This document shows positions 61,237-64,000 of a stretch of 64,000 nucleotides of DNA, piece after piece (position 1 is the stretch's first letter; every line of letters starts with the position of its first letter). The DNA lies in assembly GCA_947359465.1 (NCBI GenBank), contig OX375878.1, forward strand, positions 75,126,416-75,190,415, given 5' to 3'. The notes below the pieces were generated by a model that saw nothing but the letters and a program-made list of their open reading frames with translations, ran no database searches and was not told where the DNA came from. The position numbers and the translations under genes are program-made. Origin of the DNA: Metellina segmentata. Its lineage: Eukaryota > Arthropoda > Arachnida > Araneae > Tetragnathidae.

Positions 61237-61607
61237 CTGGTTTAAATATGAATTAATATTTATTATAACTGTGATTCTCATTGAGCCATAAAACATATTT
61301 TTCAAAAAATGAATTATGAATAATTCTACTTAATATGCTGCACTCATAAAGTGCTCGGATTAGGTTTTACGTTCATGATGCTTCGTCTCACGACACTAGG
61401 CACGGGAGTGTGTGTTGGTGTTAGTTAGTTAGTTTATGATGCTTAGATTTCTCTTTGAGAATGAATTCATAATTTTTATTAATATGAATAACTTTGAGCC
61501 ACAAAACATGTTTCTGATCACACAAATTGAGAATAATTATACTCAATATATGCTTCAATCATAAAGGGCTCAGATTAGGTTTTGCCTACATGAAGCTTCA
61601 TGCAGAC
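61237..61607 (+). repeat. 215-bp tandem duplication, two diverged copies
   Basis: 'gagccataaaacatatttt', 'gaataattctacttaatatg', 'tcataaagtgctcggattag', 'gttttacgttcatgatgctt' (61282-61382) recurs at 61496-61596 as 'gagccacaaaacatgtttc', 'gaataattatactcaatata', 'tcataaagggctcagattag', 'gttttgcctacatgaagctt'. Confidence 0.85.
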
Positions 61608-63866
61608 AAAATTGCACTGTGGGCACACACACTTTACCAGTCTAAGGATATCCACACTTTCGTCTAGAAAAGCAAACAAATTCTTCTCTTGAAAATTTAA
61701 TTTGTTTCATTTGTAAGTCGACGGTATGTAAACATACTTGAATATCTGACAAGATCTTTTTAGCAATCAATAAATATCAAAAAGTGCTCTGTTTATGCAA
61801 ACAACATGCACATTGGCAATGTCTGATATAAAGGAACTTGTTAATAAGTTGTTCAGAGCTGCGTCTTGTTCGATGTATTGCTAAATTTTTACTCGTTTAT
61901 ACTCGTACCTGATGAATATTCTGGTTGTGAATGGAATAACCCGTATTTTATGAATGAAAAAAACTTACTCGATGTTTAAAACGAAAAGAAAAAACAAACT
62001 TGGATAAACCTCAAACCACACCCAAACGTTATGGTTTATCCCATTTTGCACGAGCTTCATCTCAGGACAGGGATGCTACGAATGTCAAAAGGTCTGGAGG
62101 AACTGGGCATGTCTAACGCATCATTTGTGGCGCATGCAGCACCTAACGGACTATACATAATGATAGGGGTGGCCTGATGCCTACGTAACATCGGACAAAC
62201 AAACAGATCCTAGCCTTACACCCTCAATGTGAGAAAAACACTCTTCGAAGGTTCTGGGTACCTGACCGACCCCTGCTCATCACCTTCTGAGACACTAGGG
62301 GGAGGGATGACCCCAGTGGGGATGGTTGGGCGAAGAGGAAGTGTGGTTCGAACGTGTGCCCACTTCCGACTATAGTTAGTGGGTGAATCTCCGAGGGCAA
62401 CAGGTCGCATGCCTTTGTACAACTGACTCCACACCTTGTTTCTTTTCTTTGGGGAAACTGGCTTTCGGGGGTATTCTGTAAATTGCCTGTTACTGGATGC
62501 GTCTCGCAATGGAAAATTTTTCCGCATCATTGTAGATGGAGTTTTAAGCGCATTCGCATGCTATCTTTTATTTATACAAATCATGATGCAAATTGAAATT
62601 GCAGTTTCCATCTTTGGATTTTTGTAATTCTGCAACAACATCAAACTGTGATTGGTAGTTCTGTTTATTAAAGTAATTGTTTCGTAGTTTTGCATACTCC
62701 ACTTATTCAACAGGAGAAGCTAGTCCGTTTCGAGACCTTGAGCCTTGACTTCATATACAATCCATGCAATATACTCATTCAAATTCGATTTTTTTGTGAA
62801 GATTATGAAAGTTGGCAGTTAAGAAGCACAGCATTTAAATATCATACATATAAAGAGAAAAACACAAGGCCAAAATTTCAAATAAAATAAGGCTCTTAAG
62901 GTCCTTTTAATTTCTCCGAAGTATTCTCCCATTCAATTTTCGATCCAAATCCATTTACTGTCTCTTTTTACTACGTCTTCAAAATGGAAAATATTATTTA
63001 TCGTAATATACATTAAGTTTATACGTGGCTAACTATATACGAAATTGATCTGTTCATATCATTACCACAAATTAATGCTTATATGCTTAAATAATAAATT
63101 ATTTTAATACATTTTTTCAAAACATCACAAGTTTTATTTCTTTTAATGAACATTGATTTCTGTTGACGAGTGTATCTCTTATTTTGGGGGTTCTTTAAAC
63201 TACTTCCAGTTTACCTGACGCATTGCCGGCCTTGCTGTGGCCTATGATTAGCAATCTAGTGCCTGCCGTAATTTAAAAAAAAATTTACCTGACAGACCTA
63301 AAGGCAAAGGTTTTGCTGTTGATGCACTTAACATTACGATAAAGATATTTTTTAAATGTCAACCACCTGTTTCTCCCTCTTTATTGTTAATTTGTAGACC
63401 TTTTCACTACTTGCAACAATTTATGAACTATTGTAGTAAGTTGAATATAATTTTGAGCCAATAATTAAGCAACTAACTAAAGAGCCCACATATCCGAAAC
63501 ATTGTTCAGCAAATTTTTGTTGATGTTTCTCTTAGGAAATACATTTCTATGAAGCTAAATGTAGATGCCGCTAGCGTTTTTTAGGTAGAACGTGGTTCCT
63601 GTGCGGAATCCATATTGGGTAAACATAAGAAAAATCTTCTACCTTGTGGTGTTTTCTGTGGAAATATCTCTCAGTTATTTTCATTTATAAAAGCTTTTAT
63701 TACTTAAAATCAGTTATAGGTCTTTGAAGAACTAACTTCTTTTTTTAGCTAAAAAGTTAAGTTATTATAAGTAAAAATTTACATTTGGAACAGTTCGTCA
63801 TATCTTTCTTCAGCTACACTTTTCGCTGTATTTGTATCAAAATCAAATATCATACAAGACTGGTTG
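61608..63866. other. Unassigned sequence, GC-richer at 62140-62480
   Basis: The minus-strand frame 62216-62530 (104 codons) covers the GC-richer patch but shows no recognisable domain. It could be part of a dispersed repeat. The rest is AT-rich with nothing recognised. Confidence 0.35.
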
Positions 63867-63867
63867 G

Positions 63868-64000
63868 TTTTTATAGTATAAGGGTCATATATAGCTTAGC
63901 GGCGGCGAACATAGCTTACAACGTCAAGTAATGAACATACCCACAAGGAAAGTTTTACTGACATAAAAGGGGAAAATACACCCAAGGTAAACACACAACA
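63868..64000 (-). repeat. Dispersed repeat, 'tatgtcagtaaaactttc' family, cut by the window edge
   Basis: Read on the minus strand: 'ccttttatgtcagtaaaact', 'ttccttgtgggtatgttcat', 'tacttgacgttgtaagctat', 'gctaagctatatatgaccct', the same order as the copies at 33893 and 55364. Confidence 0.65.

Noticed and set aside
62216..62530. 104-codon minus-strand frame as a gene
   Set aside because: No recognised domain and no ribosomal or splice context. It may be part of a repeat, and coding cannot be supported.

Overview
This is gene-poor, AT-rich animal DNA, most likely from an arthropod and probably an arachnid. The window is dominated by transposon remnants, tRNA-headed SINEs and diverged tandem duplications, with (TA)n microsatellites. 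The arachnid assignment rests on the SINE family: its body (the 'gtgccagctcaggtgtt' module, then 'ctgaacgtggttcaa', then a tail like 'cagtgtgacgttaatt') resembles SINEs I remember from spider genomes. That is recall, not a search. I found no open frame that I can name as a host protein, no functional tRNA or rRNA gene and no CRISPR array. Most open frames of 60-160 codons look like chance, or are by-products of repeats.

Layout. 0.3-1.5 kb: a decayed Tc1 (DD34E) element followed by a degenerate ~260-bp tandem repeat. 2.1-4.4 kb: the 3' end of a non-LTR retrotransposon (LINE) caught up in tandem duplication. 5.87-6.71 kb: an internally deleted mariner-like element with both inverted termini. 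7.43-8.05 and 47.35-47.99 kb: two copies of one non-autonomous Helitron with A-TC...CTAG-T ends on the minus strand. 10-15 kb: SINE copies between unique sequence. 15-24 kb: many local tandem duplications (285, 84, ~160, 694 and 126 bp). The 694-bp pair is about 99% identical and therefore recent. 24.9-25.6 kb: a 62-bp AT minisatellite. 27-32.8 kb: GC-richer, gene-free islands with long pyrimidine and purine tracts. 34.9-35.4 kb: a SINE tail that was itself tandemly duplicated. 36.57-37.89 kb: a near-full-length Tc1/Tc3-like element with a broken transposase. 38.0-38.8 kb: a SINE, then two (TA)n tracts enclosing a nearly perfect 63-bp foldback. 41.9-44.4 kb: two satellite-like arrays (323 and 296 bp). 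47-58 kb: repeated copies of a TTAA-ended MITE alternating with SINEs, including a head-to-tail SINE cluster at 51.7-52.3 kb. 58-64 kb: very AT-rich unique sequence with one 215-bp duplication.

No genes act together in a pathway here. The visible biology is mobile-element history: four DNA-transposon groups (Tc1, mariner, a TTAA MITE, Helitron), one LINE and a SINE family with at least two unrelated tRNA-like heads on a shared body. Several GC-rich islands with homeodomain-type AT cores (best at 54.68-55.09, 48.09-48.58 and 16.4-17.3 kb) could be regulatory elements of a distant gene, but that is inference. The most unusual structure is the 63-bp foldback at 38.58-38.75 kb.
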